Source: Scleromitrula shiraiana (taxonomy: Eukaryota > Ascomycota > Leotiomycetes > Helotiales > Sclerotiniaceae). From it: a DNA stretch of 64,000 nucleotides. The notes under the pieces are model-generated. The model was given only the letters and a program-made list of their open reading frames with translations. It did not search any database and had not been told where the DNA came from. Below, in pieces: positions 1 through 10,768 of this stretch; positions within the stretch are counted from its first letter, which is position 1; every line of letters begins with the position of its first letter. The DNA is taken from positions 1,798,001 to 1,862,000 of the forward strand of contig JABELC010000002.1 in the NCBI GenBank assembly GCA_028455995.1, in the 5' to 3' direction. A program made the position numbers and the translations under genes.

Positions 1-1090
1 GCGCTCGTCGTTGGTTCTGGCATGGGAGCTTTGGATGTCATATCGAGAATTCTGCGACCTGGAGATGAGGTTATCACAGGAGATGATTTGTATGGAGGTA
101 CCAACCGATTGTTAACATATATGGCTGCGAATCACGGTATAATCGTTCATCACGTCGATACCACCAATCCCGAGAAGGTCAGAGCGGTTCTATCCTCTAA
201 GACGGCTATGGTCTTGTTAGAGACACCAACCAATCCTTTAATAAAGATTGTCGACATTCCCACAATAGCGAAGTTGGCACATGAGCTGAACGAGAAGGCA
301 TTGGTAGTCGTTGACAATACTATGCTCTCCCCTATGTTATGCAACCCCTTAGACCTCGGCGCGGATATTGTCTACGAGTCAGGCACAAAATACCTATCAG
401 GACATCACGATATAATGGCTGGTGTATTGGCGTTCAACGACCCAGCAATTGGTGATAAAATGTACTTCACAATCAACTCCACTGGTTGTGGTCTTTCGCC
501 AAATGACTCATTCTTACTTATGAGGGGAATTAAGACTTTAGCTATCCGTATGGAACGTCAGCAAAAGAATGCACAAGAAATTGCAGAATTTCTTGAGATG
601 CACGGCTTTCGTGTTCGATACCCTGGTTTAAAATCTCATCCTCAGTACGATCTTCACTGGTCTATGGCCAGAGGAGCTGGAGCCGTACTATCTTTTGAAA
701 CTGGTGATGTGGCATTGTCTGAACGAATTGTTGAAGCAGCTAGGTTATGGGGTATTAGTGTTAGTTTTGGCTGTGTCAACAGTTTGATTAGTATGCCATG
801 CCAGATGAGCCACGCCAGCATTGATGCAAAGACAAGAAAGGAAAGACAGATGCCAGAAGATATTATCAGATTATGTGTGGGAATTGAAGATGTAACGGAT
901 TTGATAGATGACTTAAGCCGTGCTGTAAGTATACATCGATCCCTTCATTGTCACAATACTAACTATTCAATAGCTCGTTCAAGCAGGTGCGGTAAAGGTT
1001 ACTCTTGATGGATTCCATGCTATAGGATCAGCACAAGCTATTACTGAGGTACCTATAGCGGAATCAGATGACGCAGCTGCGCCAGCGTAA
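1..1090 (+). CDS. STR3: Cystathionine beta-lyase (5' end outside the window)
   Basis: A PLP-dependent Cys/Met-metabolism enzyme that cleaves cystathionine to homocysteine, pyruvate and ammonia (STR3 in yeast, met-2/metG in moulds). The frame is open from base 1, so the start and N-terminus lie upstream. Visible family marks are the GDDLYGGT cofactor segment (Tyr codon at 91-93), the VVVDNT aspartate that contacts the pyridine nitrogen (313-315), and SGTKYLSGHHD with the Schiff-base lysine at 388-390. The GHHD form is typical of fungal beta-lyases rather than gamma-lyases. Exons are 1-924 and 974-1090. The 49-nt intron (925-973, GTAAGT...TAG, branch-like ACTAACT) is needed: reading through it gives a stop at 1008 and loses the normal end, whereas splicing gives SRALVQAGAVKVTLDGFHAIG and a stop at 1088-1090. 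A gamma-synthase or gamma-lyase paralogue is a less likely alternative. Confidence 0.9.
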
Positions 1091-1831
1091 TGATATATAT
1101 GTTTGTGCATTACCGGGCGTTTATGGGTGGGGTGGGAAAGGTTTGATACTCAACAAGTAATTGCTCTGAATCAAAGTTAAATTCATATATATTGTCACAT
1201 CGACTCGCAAATGATAAATTATTGATTGGTCAGATCAGTGTCTCAACCCAAGTTACAAAATAATGTGAGACAAGCGCCTCAGGGACATACATGTATTACA
1301 GTACATTACTGCGGTTCATATGATGGTAGCCCATTGGCTACCGGATATCTTGACTCTTGAACACCTGAAGTATTTAAACTTGAATAGGTATCTGTGTTTT
1401 GGATAAACATTGGAAATGGGTTCAATGGATAGCTCAATATCCAATTCAAACGAACACTTAAAACGATAGACTCAAAATACATTTGAATGTTCATATCCTA
1501 AATAGATATCTAAGATAGATTGATCCGAAATACATCTGAATGTCCATATTCCGAACAGAGATCTAGAAATGAGCGTGTGAAATTGATCATTATTTATTTC
1601 GAGAAAAGTTTTGATGCAAGGTGGTGGCTTTTCTGGTATCAATACGCCACGAAGTGGAATGTGTACACTTCAGATTTCTATTTAATGCATCATTTCTCCA
1701 TGCTTTTTGTACACGCGATTTGTTTATGAAGGAAGGTTTTGTGCTGGGTGGAACTGAGGGTTCGATGTTGTTTATTCACGTTGGGGAGTATTATTCCCTT
1801 CAACTTGGTATCGCTTCTATGTGCGATTGCC
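1091..1831. other. Intergenic region, no gene seen
   Basis: About 740 bases between the 3' end of the lyase gene and the next start, both on the plus strand. The short open frames here have no recognisable content. The stretch 1360-1520 contains loosely repeated words (ATATCT, TTGAAT/ATTTGAATG, GAATAG) but no clean repeat unit. It must hold the terminator of the lyase gene and the promoter of the 1832-2920 gene; no specific site stands out. Confidence 0.6.
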
Positions 1832-2920
1832 ATGGCAAGACTCGGCATTGTGGCCGTTTGTTTACTTATTATGCAAGTCAGTGCGATACCTTGGGAAGAA
1901 GCCTCCTCGACGTCAACGCTGAGGCCAACCACTTCATGGCACGTATCTCCAACATCAAAACCTTCCTTATCCGAGACAACCTCACTCAATGGAAATCATA
2001 CTTATGAATCATCACAAATTTGTGGATGGATAGATCGCAATCCTGGTTAGTGCTCCAGAATAGAAAACCCGTGGCATTATAATGTTAACAGCGGTCTAGA
2101 CAATTCATATACTTGCGGTGGCTCTGCAACTTGTTTATGGAATTCTTCGTTGAAGCTAGTTGGCTGCGGGCACGCCACATCCGTGGACTATTTCACTTCT
2201 TGTGTTCCGTATCGAAACCTGGATAGATGTGACACGGCTTGCTTCGCAAACCCGAGCATCATTCGCTGGTACTATCCCCATAGCCATAGTCTAAAAGCAA
2301 GCTAATTCCCAACTAGCGGTTCCGATATTCCATACTGTGTCACTCCGCGTGTTGGTCCGAACGGAAGTTATTCAATTTTCGGATGTCAAGCAAATAGACC
2401 TTGGGGTACATCAAATGTTAATCTTGTTTACGACGGTCAGACAACAATTGGTCACCTACCCCGTTATTTGGGTGCAGATGGATTAATCACATATGGTACG
2501 CATACACCATCAGCTCCATCATCTACAACAGTACGAACGACTTCTGGTCCACGTTCTCTCTCTTCCCTTGATCTCCACGTTGCTACTATCCTCATAACAA
2601 GTACATACCACCGTCCTACCGTCTCCGCTTGCGCAGATGAAAACCCAAATCGTCATCGTTACAGCGATATGAGTGTCGTTCTGAAAGCAAGTGTCGTTGC
2701 GGGTATCATTGTGGGAGGAATCGTTCTTCTGGGTGCTATAGCAGGTCTTTTCATTTGGCTTATCTATCGAACTAGCAGACGGGTTCCGACTGCACAAGCT
2801 GCCAGTGATCTGCAGGCTGATTTGGATATGATGCCTTTGGAGGAATTGGGATGTGTTCAACCTGATAACAAGCATCGAAGTGTACCGAGTTCCTCGTTGG
2901 AGGGGGTAGTGGCGAAGTGA
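1832..2920 (+). CDS. Secreted-type Cys-rich single-pass membrane protein (hypothetical)
   Basis: Three exons: 1832-2045, 2100-2268, 2317-2920 (328 residues). Introns of 54 and 48 nt (GTTAGT...TAG and GTACTA...TAG with a GCTAATTC branch-like site) restore one continuous frame and join cysteine-spaced sequence smoothly (RNPDNSYTCGGSATC; then NPSIIRCSGSDIPYC). The Met at 1832 is chosen because it opens a classic signal peptide (MARLGIVAVCLLIMQVSA) that the upstream in-frame Met at 1739 would bury. After a short Ser/Thr-rich stretch comes an ectodomain of about 130 residues with many cysteines in short spacings, then a Ser/Thr stretch, one membrane helix at about residues 252-277 (starting ASVVAGIIVGGIVLLG) and a 50-residue cytosolic tail. 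The architecture resembles fungal surface proteins of the Cys-rich/Ser-Thr/TM type also seen at 18346-19496. Function is unknown; a wall or surface sensor role would be guesswork. Confidence 0.7.
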
Positions 2921-3476
2921 TCAATCGAAAAAGGGCTTTCTGGATAGCTAAGCTTTACATGCATTGTGTTCCAAGCGAAAAGAAGACTGGACTGGTATGG
3001 TGATGTGGTAATTCTAGAGCTTGGCATGTTTGCTAATTCTATCTTGAAACCCTTTCCTTCCTTCCATGACATAATGTACATTTTGCTGTACACCACCATC
3101 CTTGTACGTTTTTCTCAAACCAAAAAAGATCATTATCCGTTCTTCATTTTCTTGTTCCCCAAAACCGTTCAAAGCGTGCTTTTCCATTTTCAGGCCATTG
3201 TATACTCCACCAGGGAGTATGCTAATTCATTCGAATCATTGCATTATACTAATTTGGACTCGTAGATCGTGATTATTCTGCTTGCGATTGGACAACAAAT
3301 TGTTTTGATTACTCAAATTGCATTTAGCTTAATTGTTTCACTTGTGACGAAATAGTCAAATATTCTAAATGTTCAAGATCTACTTGAATATTATGAATTT
3401 TTGATTCATTGCTCGATTTTTCTCGAATCGCTCTGCAGCCTGCCGGGGTTTTATTAGTATGGTACTCTTCTTGGGT
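2921..3476. other. Intergenic region between convergent genes
   Basis: This spacer separates the 3' ends of a plus-strand gene (ends 2920) and a minus-strand gene (ends 3477), so it should hold two terminators and no promoter. It is AT-rich towards 3300-3420. The open frames on both strands here have no recognisable protein character. Confidence 0.6.
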
Positions 3477-4352
3477 TTAAATGAAAGTACAGACGGTCAT
3501 ATTATCATCACATGTCTCATGAGCCCAGCGTGAGATCTGTGTGTGGTAACGGGTGTCAGAATTTCCTCCCGTTGATGTTGGTGGGAGGTATGCAGTGGTT
3601 GTGGTTGTGGTTGTGATTGGGGTCGTGGTTGCGATAGAATAATCAGATATATCTGGTGATGTGTATTGGGAGCCGATTGGTGTGGGATATCGGGTAAACC
3701 TTACGGAGGGAAAGGAAGCATTGCCGCTGTCAAGGGTGTATCTGTTGTGTGGGGTGGTGGATGTGAAGTTGAGGGGCGAATAGTCTGATATGAGGTTGCA
3801 ATCTGGAAAATTTAAAGTAGTATGAGATGGATAAGCATGATCGGCTATAGATGGACCGGATGATAGCTGGGTATGGATGTGATGGTTGCAATAATGGTGT
3901 GAGGATGGATCAACAGAGTAGAATGGTGTGGAGCCATTACAGGTATTAGCCTCGTTGACCACGTTTTCATGGATCGTTCGGACGGTAGGATGGAGATTTT
4001 CCGTGTGCCTTCTAAGCCATTGCGAGGCAACCAAAACAGGGGTATCTATTTTGTACATGTCACGTGTGCACGCAATAGAGGTTGGATAAGGAAAGTCCTG
4101 GTCGAATGTATCGAACAGCGAGCCTGTTTGGTATACGGCTGCCTGGACTTTTTCTTTGAAAGATTGGTTGCGGCTTGAATCGCTGATTGGACCGTCGACG
4201 AAGGCTTGCTTTAAATCTTCTTCGATAGGATTGGAATAATCGAGAATATCGAGGTCACCAAGAGCATGATGCGCATGACTAGGCTCATAAATAACCTTCA
4301 TTGATTGTTTGTCTTCGCAATAAGACATATTAGACTCGCTAGTAGTCGACAT
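3477..4352 (-). CDS. Hypothetical protein, paralogue of the 8112-8829 product
   Basis: A single-exon frame of 291 residues. The start at 4352 (MSTTSESN) is preferred; the frame stays open upstream to 4529 but that extension runs through a (TA)n tract that looks like leader or promoter DNA. No known domain is recognised. The protein is hydrophilic, rich in Ser, Thr, Asp, His and Tyr, with a poly-Thr run in the last third (TTTPITTTTTTTAYLPP), no signal peptide and no membrane helix. It ends in WAHETCDDNMTVCTFI, which parallels WVYETRNEYMTV at the end of the minus-strand protein at 8112-8829; with the same orientation and spacing of about 3.8 kb this suggests an old local duplication. Upstream sequence carries a cluster of GCGAACC-like words (4574-4664). 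Likely lineage-specific and largely disordered; function unknown. Confidence 0.6.
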   Translation of the reverse strand: MSTTSESNMSYCEDKQSMKVIYEPSHAHHALGDLDILDYSNPIEEDLKQAFVDGPISDSSRNQSFKEKVQAAVYQTGSLFDTFDQDFPYPTSIACTRDMYKIDTPVLVASQWLRRHTENLHPTVRTIHENVVNEANTCNGSTPFYSVDPSSHHYCNHHIHTQLSSGPSIADHAYPSHTTLNFPDCNLISDYSPLNFTSTTPHNRYTLDSGNASFPSVRFTRYPTPIGSQYTSPDISDYSIATTTPITTTTTTTAYLPPTSTGGNSDTRYHTQISRWAHETCDDNMTVCTFI

Positions 4353-4418
4353 ATTGTTGGTTGAAAGAAAAGACTTGCAGGTAGATATTCTTGTACAGAA
4401 TGCCAAAGATGACAAGCA

Positions 4419-4437
4419 TATATATATATATATATAT
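4419..4437. repeat. (TA)n microsatellite
   Basis: An uninterrupted run of alternating T and A lies just upstream of the minus-strand start at 4352, in the probable 5' leader or core promoter of that gene. Confidence 0.9.
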
Positions 4438-4573
4438 GAGAGTGGAAAGGAGTATATATGGCTACCGTTAACATCTGATTGGATACAGCTATCAGATACC
4501 ATTACCAATGCATCATATCCCAAAATCATACTGGTGCTGCCCCCAATATAAGAAGCTCTCTACGAGTTAGCAT

Positions 4574-4664
4574 GCGAACCACATCTCCAATATGGCGGCT
4601 CATGGGAGAGATGGTTAGACAAATTTCTGGTTGCCGAACCATTTTGCGAACCACTTTGCGGACC
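4574..4664. promoter_or_regulatory. Cluster of GCGAACC-like boxes upstream of the 3477-4352 gene
   Basis: Within 91 bases the plus strand shows GCGAACC (4574-4580), CCGAACC (4634-4640), GCGAACC (4646-4652) and GCGGACC (4659-4664 and its first base). They sit 220-310 bases upstream of the minus-strand start at 4352. A related cluster lies upstream of the paralogue. A transcription-factor site is inference; no factor can be named. Confidence 0.3.
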
Positions 4665-5180
4665 ATCAAATCAGTCAAATTAAGCTCCCCGGCCGACTCG
4701 AATTTCCTTCACAATGAGCTTCTTGTTCCTGTTTTTACTCACCGATCATTTGGAACACAGAAACCAATTTCAACAGGCCAAGATCTTTGGAAGACTAGAA
4801 TTTTTCTTCGAGTATGACAATTATTTTTTCATTGTTTGACATATGGTTGCATATTAGAATATTCTAATTATTAAATATCACACTAAACAATATTATATCT
4901 CAGGGCAAGGAATGGAAATTTTGAATTAATAAATACCGGACTTAACTGTTGATTATTCAATATTATATTGGATAACATGATACATGGCGCCATGAAATAT
5001 CCATCATTCAATTGAAAGATAGTATATGAATCTAATATTTGTTCTTTCTCATACTCATTTGACATTCATTTATTTCTCTTCCCCTTGTTTGTGGCATCTG
5101 GAAGCTTGAACAATAATTAAATGTTCTCTTAAATTCGGCAAGAATAGATTGGGGTTCCATTGGTTGAAGTCAGCATCGAG
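4665..5180. other. Non-coding stretch, nothing recognised
   Basis: AT-rich DNA with stop codons in all frames. Small open frames on either strand show no protein-like composition. Confidence 0.5.
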
Positions 5181-5520
5181 TCAGCTTTCTTTCATCCTAA
5201 AGTTGGCCAGCCGGTTGACTGTCATCCGGAAATCACTCTGTGCATTTCTTTTTAACACCTGACTGAGGTGATACTTCGCCATATAATCTGAAAATTTAAT
5301 CGGTCGGCAGACATCTTCAGGGCGCACGAAATTATATTGCAAGGACAAGGTCATTACTAAATCCTTAGCTCCCTGTTCAACTGAAGCAATGCCACACTGG
5401 TAACCTATCTTCGCCATCGAAACCATAGAAACGTATGATCATTCGGTATAGGTTAGAAGCCGTGGATTTGTTTCGAACTTGCTCAGTAAGGGCCTCCATT
5501 ATGAAAGCCATCTCCCGTCC
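5181..5520 (-). pseudogene. Coding-like remnant, family not recognised
   Basis: On the minus strand a frame from 5426 to 5181 reads like real protein (ending MTVNRLANFRMKES then a stop). Just upstream (about 5520-5400) a different minus frame also looks coding (EALTEQVRNKSTASNLYR, RFYGFDGEDR). The two could be joined by a frameshift around 5400-5426, which suggests the 3' end of a decayed gene. No intron with good splice sites joins them. I do not recognise the family. It may instead be chance open frame. Confidence 0.3.
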
Positions 5521-6834
5521 GCCCCGAATACGGTATCAGAGGTCAGGAACATGACCCAACAAAGATTTTCTGCAGCAGAAAGCCATCAACTGCCAACGCA
5601 TATTGTTTATGAATAAGACTACTAGCAGGGAATCAATGTCAGAAAAGGTTGGCTCGATAAGCGTGCATGAATATTGCCTGCTTATGGCTGCCGTTGATGC
5701 ATCTTTCCCTACAGAAAGTAGATCAGTTCTAGGTGTGGTAAACCCAACAGACCACAGTTACTAGATTGCAAAGAAGCTCTGAACAAATAGTTATGTATGT
5801 AATTAGTCTACATACATCTTGATTAGTTTGTATCAATCGCATTAATTATTCGCTACAAGCAATGTCAGCAGAAAAGAATTGATAACTCAATGTTGACTAC
5901 AAAGATATCATTGCCGCATACTATACCAGGTGTAGTAGGATTAGAAACACATGTGAATTTCCAAACTACAATTCAGGCGATGCAAGCGATGTGGTAGTGG
6001 CCATGTAACTGCATTCAAAAATTGAAATTCAAATCAAAAAGGCCATACAGTATGACAATCTCAGAGGAATCATACCAATGGAGTTGGGTTTATCGCAAGA
6101 TCATATCTCCTCAGGCTACTTACAGATATACAGGCTATAATATGCTGTATTATATCAGAGCAGTCGGTGTCAGCAACCCTGCCAAGTGAGGGGTTTGCTG
6201 GTCCATGTTACTGTTGTACAATCTCAATTTATCTTTACCAAAAATTTGAAGTCACACTTCATATCGCAAACTTTCACGCGCCCTAGCATGCGCGATTGGT
6301 TTCAAACATACTAAACAAGTCATATCCACATACATGCATTTCTATCAACCTACCTGAACTTAACGAATGCAAAGTCAATGCATGCACAATTTTCTTCAAT
6401 GTATATGTACTGTATCATTTTAACGTATGGCGTCATACTGCATGCAGGAGTATATCTGAACCCCCGGCCATATGCGGAGTATGTATCTGCATAGTAGGCA
6501 CCTACAGAGCACGTATTCTTAATCTACGAGACATTTTATTCTCCCCTTCCCAGAACAATTGTTATTTCGCAACTGAGCCCACAAAACAAAAAATTATATT
6601 CTTTGAACCGTAAGGATCGTCGTCAAGACCTTGTTTGCTTGGAGAAAGATGTCTACCACATAGTAGAAACTGCCCTAGATAAAGCCTTGAATGTACCCGC
6701 TAAATTGAATCTACTAAAGGGAGGGGAGAGATAGAAGTGACTAGTTCAATTTTTCTTACTTCTCACCCTGTCGATACTTTCAGGCCACTATAGATGATTT
6801 TCGCCAGAATGAGATGTTTGTGCAGTAGTGGGGT
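5521..6834. other. Gene-free stretch
   Basis: About 1.3 kb without a convincing frame on either strand. The 105-residue plus frame at 6296-6613 has no domain, no codon bias I can see and no splice context. No repeats or RNA genes were recognised. Confidence 0.5.
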
Positions 6835-7092
6835 TTAGGGCATTGAGACATCTTCAGGGGTGAGTTTGAGAGTCAAGTGACTACTCCGAGGTACCGAAAA
6901 CCAGAAACCTTCTTTCAACCACAAGGGAGCCATTACATCTTTCAATCTTTGTATTCTCGTTACAAGTTCTGATTCTGTTGAATCAATCATTGCTATTGTT
7001 GAGAGTATGTACTCGACGCCGTAGGGCTGCATGCGAGGCAGAAATAACATCACTCCACCAATAGTTACACAACCTTCAGTTTGTGAACCCAA
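6835..7092 (-). pseudogene. Short coding-like fragment, unrecognised
   Basis: An 85-residue minus-strand frame with balanced amino-acid composition (for example GVEYILSTIAMIDSTESELV and LKDVMAPLWLKEGFWF) ending in a stop at 6835. It lies between two other decayed scraps and has no clear upstream exon. It may be the 3' end of a lost gene; whether it belongs to the fragment at 7385-7735 cannot be told from the sequence. Confidence 0.25.
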
Positions 7093-7384
7093 TTACCGCT
7101 AAATCAGGATTACGAGTGCAAACTGCGGAGAAGACACATTTCATCTTACTGCAAGATATGCAACTATCGCATTGTGTTAATTTAGCACAACAAGAGGGTA
7201 AAATCATCAAAAAATCATTATTTTTCGATCATGGGCAGTATTGATTGCCATATCTAAACACTGGCTAATTGATCTTCCCGCATAGTCCTCAAGTTGAGGA
7301 ACTTTTCCATGCATGCGACCGGAAGTCGACATCGAAAAGTGGCAAGGCTCTGATCACCTTGCATCGAACTTGACTCCATGAACA

Positions 7385-7735
7385 TCATGACTTTTTCTTA
7401 GCATCGCAGCATCCACCCGCTAACCTGGCCTCAAAAGTTTCTGTCGAATTATAATCTGCGATATCCATTCGATGTCGCGCAAAATACCCCAAGAATTCTA
7501 TCCAACTATCTCCCAACGTTGGAACGGTCGCAAACAACAAAGCCATCATGGAATAAGCCGGATATATGAATGCAAGCATATGGCTAAGAAACACAGGTAT
7601 CATCTGCCTTGGAAATTCGAAGAATGAATGGATACTGTGGCGCCACATGCTAGCTGGCATAGCATATTTCAAAGCAAAAGAAGAAAACAAAACTCTGTAC
7701 TGATATAGGACGGCAATTGCGCGCCACCGAGAAAA
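7385..7735 (-). pseudogene. Fragment of a conserved fungal hypothetical protein family
   Basis: The minus frame reads ALKYAMPASMWRHSIHSF, then HMLAFIYPAYSMMALL and a VPTLGDSWIEFLGYFARHR segment. I recall this arrangement from a widespread uncharacterised fungal family with a MPxRMWRHGIHSF ... AYSMMALLYxTVPTxxDTWIECLGDLxRYRMA core. Here the frame ends soon after the core (stop at 7385), where the family normally continues for hundreds of residues. The upstream part is also out of register: coding-like text continues in another frame to about 7930. I therefore read it as a truncated, frameshifted relic. The family match is from memory and would need a search. Confidence 0.45.
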
Positions 7736-8111
7736 CCCCTTTTTTAAGAGACGATTTAACTTTTGATAATATCCCGACCTTACGCCGAAGGTACAAGCGA
7801 CTGTTTGATAATGGGCCGATATAGCGAGTTATTGGTATTCGAAAGCTTCCAACAGGGCTCCTACAATAGGTAGGTTTCATCATCATCTCACTATTCTGGT
7901 GAGACCAGATGCCCATCAATATATCCAACAAGCGGTACTGTTCTTCCCTTTTCTTTTGATAAGAAATTTGTAATAGATTGATCTACATCACTGTTAGGTC
8001 GTCCGTTTAGGTATATACTTGGCCTACTTACCCTCAATTATGACAAACTTTAGTTGTACCAACTAGTACTCATAGTTATATTTCTCGAGGCGCTCGCTGA
8101 ACTATGAGGAG

Positions 8112-8829
8112 TTAGTGTACAGTCGACTTTCTCGCTTGTATTATGGAAGAAAATACCGTCATATATTCGTTGCGCGTTTCATATACCCAATTCTGGAGTT
8201 GATGATCGAACTTAGAAGTGTTAATCTCGCGTCCATCGATACTAGCAGACCCTATACTGGATGCGACGGAGTAGTTTTGATAGATGATCGTTCGGTTGTA
8301 TGGTGGCGCAGAGGGTTCATCAGCGAACTGAGCTCCTATATGATTGAAGCTGGCAGGGTTGTGGAAGTCAGCATCAGCCGGGTGATCGAAGAAGTATTCA
8401 TCCGTCTGCCATGTACGATCCGATCCATGGAGCGAGCTTTGATCCGAGGAAAAGCTTTGAGCGGTAGTTGCTAGTTTGCGGTCTACTCCAATGCAGTTTG
8501 TTTCAACCATTGCAAGACCTGCGTATATTTCTTTGACCTCAGCGACCGGTTGTTCTTGTGAGGTGGGGTTTGTTTTTGGTTGTTGAACCATAGGGGAGGA
8601 TGTATGAGCGTCGTGATGCTTTTCACTCTTCACGGCTTGACCAGTGCCATGATAAGAGCTGGCTCCCATGCCTGGAGATGTGGTGGGTCCGCCAGAAGCT
8701 GTTTTTGACCTTCGAACCCTGTATAAATGTTAGCATATGCTATAGTGATGAGACAATAGTATGGATGTACTTCTTTTCCTTCTCTTTGAAGGACCTAGAG
8801 CTACTTGGTTGGGATAGACTTTTCGCCAT
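8112..8829 (-). CDS. Hypothetical protein, paralogue of the 3477-4352 product
   Basis: Two exons, 8771-8829 and 8112-8718 (221 residues), joined across a 52-nt intron (8719-8770, GTACAT...CAG with a GCTAACA branch site). Splicing joins MAKSLSQPSSSRSFKEKEKK to VRRSKTASGGPTTSPGMGAS in frame, which favours this start over the internal Met at 8669. The N-terminal 45 residues are basic and Ser-rich; the rest is hydrophilic and probably disordered, with no signal peptide or membrane helix. The C-terminus (HQLQNWVYETRNEYMTVFSSI) lines up with the end of the 3477-4352 protein: Q, W, ET and MTV are shared at the same spacing. Function unknown. Confidence 0.6.
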
Positions 8830-10477
8830 TATGGAGCAAGGTAGGGTAGTATGAAAGTAATATTAAAAGATGTATGGAGAAGAAAGACGTAAGTAAATCC
8901 TGGTAGGAGAAGAAGAGCAGACGAAAAGGTTGAGGGGAGTAATAATGTCTGAGCTGGTGGGAGTATATGTACGTATTCGTAGTACTATGTATGAGTTTGT
9001 ATAATAGAGAATTAACAATATTGATGAGCACCCTCAAATATACAATGTGAGGTAGAGAGCTTGTAAATCTAGATGACCGTCGGAAGTTCAACACTATACC
9101 TAGGAGGGGGAGGGACTCGATTTATACTCTAGTTGGGACTCAGAGTAGAGTTTGCCTTATTATAGCGAACCAGTTTACGAACTGTATGAAACCACGGCGA
9201 AAATCTGCGAACTAAATTATTGTACGGCATATTAAGGGAGTGATTTTATATTATTACTCATGAATAAAGTTCTAACTACGTAGCTACCACATGTCTAAAC
9301 ATCAAATGTCCGACATTTAACGTTCGCAGCGGCCCTATCATCATTTGTATTGAAAATTCCGAAATCTCTTACGACTTTTTTCCCCAAAGAGGTCATGGAA
9401 ACTACAGATCTTGTTAAAAAAAATATGAGCTAATGTTTTAATAATAATGATTATTGGAATAAAAAGATAATGAAGACTAGGTCAGGTAGGTACCTGCTTA
9501 ATCTTACCTATGACAACGCACAATTGGGGTCCTTGAAACTATACCTAGGATATATTCATTCTATTCTAGTAAGAATGTCACGAACTACACACTCACATTA
9601 TTTCCTGCATGATACGCCTGATAGACATTCTTTCTGTTCTAACTGGATATTGCCATTTACACTCTGTATGTACATGGTACGCCTGGTAGATATTGGATTT
9701 TTTTCTTACCTAGATCACGACTCACGACTCACGAATCACATATTCCAATTACGAGGGCCTTCCTTGTTTGACCAAACGAACGACGTTTACTCGAGAATTA
9801 TTAGAAAGTAAAGGGGGGAGATCGGAGGCCTCGGCCGTAGATTGTCCCACCACCAGAGGGTGTATAATGGGCCACCTAAATTGAATGCATGGTCGGAACA
9901 TTATATTATTCTTATTCAATTATTTTATTTCCATCAATTTTTATTCTTCCGAAGACTAGAAAGTAGAAATAACAAAACAGCGTGTTAATTATCGCCCTGC
10001 CCTCGTGCCCTCTATTGTTTGATAAATCTGTAACTCGTATATGCTTGAGTATATTCGTATTCTCCTTTATTATTCACTATACAGTACACAATATCTAACC
10101 GATACAAAGTATATCAATTAGACATTTATATAAATATAAAGAGTTGCTCGGAATATAGTTTCATTTCGATAGAATCAAATGTCTAATCATGAAGGAAAAC
10201 GAATGAACATTATATTTAGATATATTTATCTTAAAGAAAAGAACGATTTTTAAAGAAGGAGTAACAAACAGTGTCAAATTGAGAACTATTCTATCTCAAC
10301 AAGCAATTGGCTGGAGAAAGGGATAACATGATGAAAGCAATGGAATAAATTAGTCCGAAGATTATCTTGATACTAGATGTTTGAAGATAGTTCTATAAAG
10401 TGATGAGACTTAGTATATAGATACGACGTTCAACCAGATGATTTACTAAAACATTAAAAATCAGTCTTCATAGACTT
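8830..10477. other. Intergenic region, no gene seen
   Basis: Promoter side of the 8112-8829 gene followed by AT-rich, gene-free DNA. The plus frame at 9470-9811 (113 residues) has no recognisable features. Apart from the boxes at 9165-9213 no regulatory site stands out. Confidence 0.5.
9165..9213. promoter_or_regulatory. GCGAAC-like boxes upstream of the 8112-8829 gene
   Basis: The plus strand holds GCGAACC (9165-9171), ACGAACT (about 9177-9183) and GCGAACT (9207-9213), 335-385 bases upstream of the minus-strand start at 8829. They match the words clustered upstream of the paralogous gene at 3477-4352. Functional meaning is inferred only. Confidence 0.25.
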
Positions 10478-10768
10478 TTAATCATCAAGGATTATTTGAG
10501 AAGACCAAGGTTGAAACGGCAGGGCTGGGCGATCAATGCCATTAAGTGAGGAATACTTCCCTGTTGAAATCAATTGGTTATCATGGATTGTTTCGGCAGT
10601 CTTTGATCCTCGAAAAGGATACAAATCCGACAAATGAAGTTCGAGGTCTGGGGTTAAATCGGGAACCATATCCCGAGCATATCTATCATTTTGAGGGTTA
10701 AAGAATAAATTTTCCAATTTTGTGAAAGATCTTGTTTTCCTTAATGCTACAATGTCATAACCTGTGGT
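10478..10768 (-). pseudogene. Coding-like terminal exon, unrecognised
   Basis: The minus frame is open from an AG acceptor-like site (CTACCACAG, near 10768) to the stop at 10478. It reads GYDIVALRKTRSFTKLENLF, NPQNDRYARDMVPDLTPD and so on for about 95 residues with normal amino-acid balance. No matching upstream exon was found, so it looks like the last exon of a gene whose body is lost, or a small unannotated gene. The family is not recognised. Confidence 0.3.

Noticed and set aside
4353..4529. Extending the 3477-4352 protein to an upstream Met at 4529
   Set aside because: The added 59 residues run through a (TA)n tract coding YIYIYI and have leader-like composition; the Met at 4352 begins normal hydrophilic protein.
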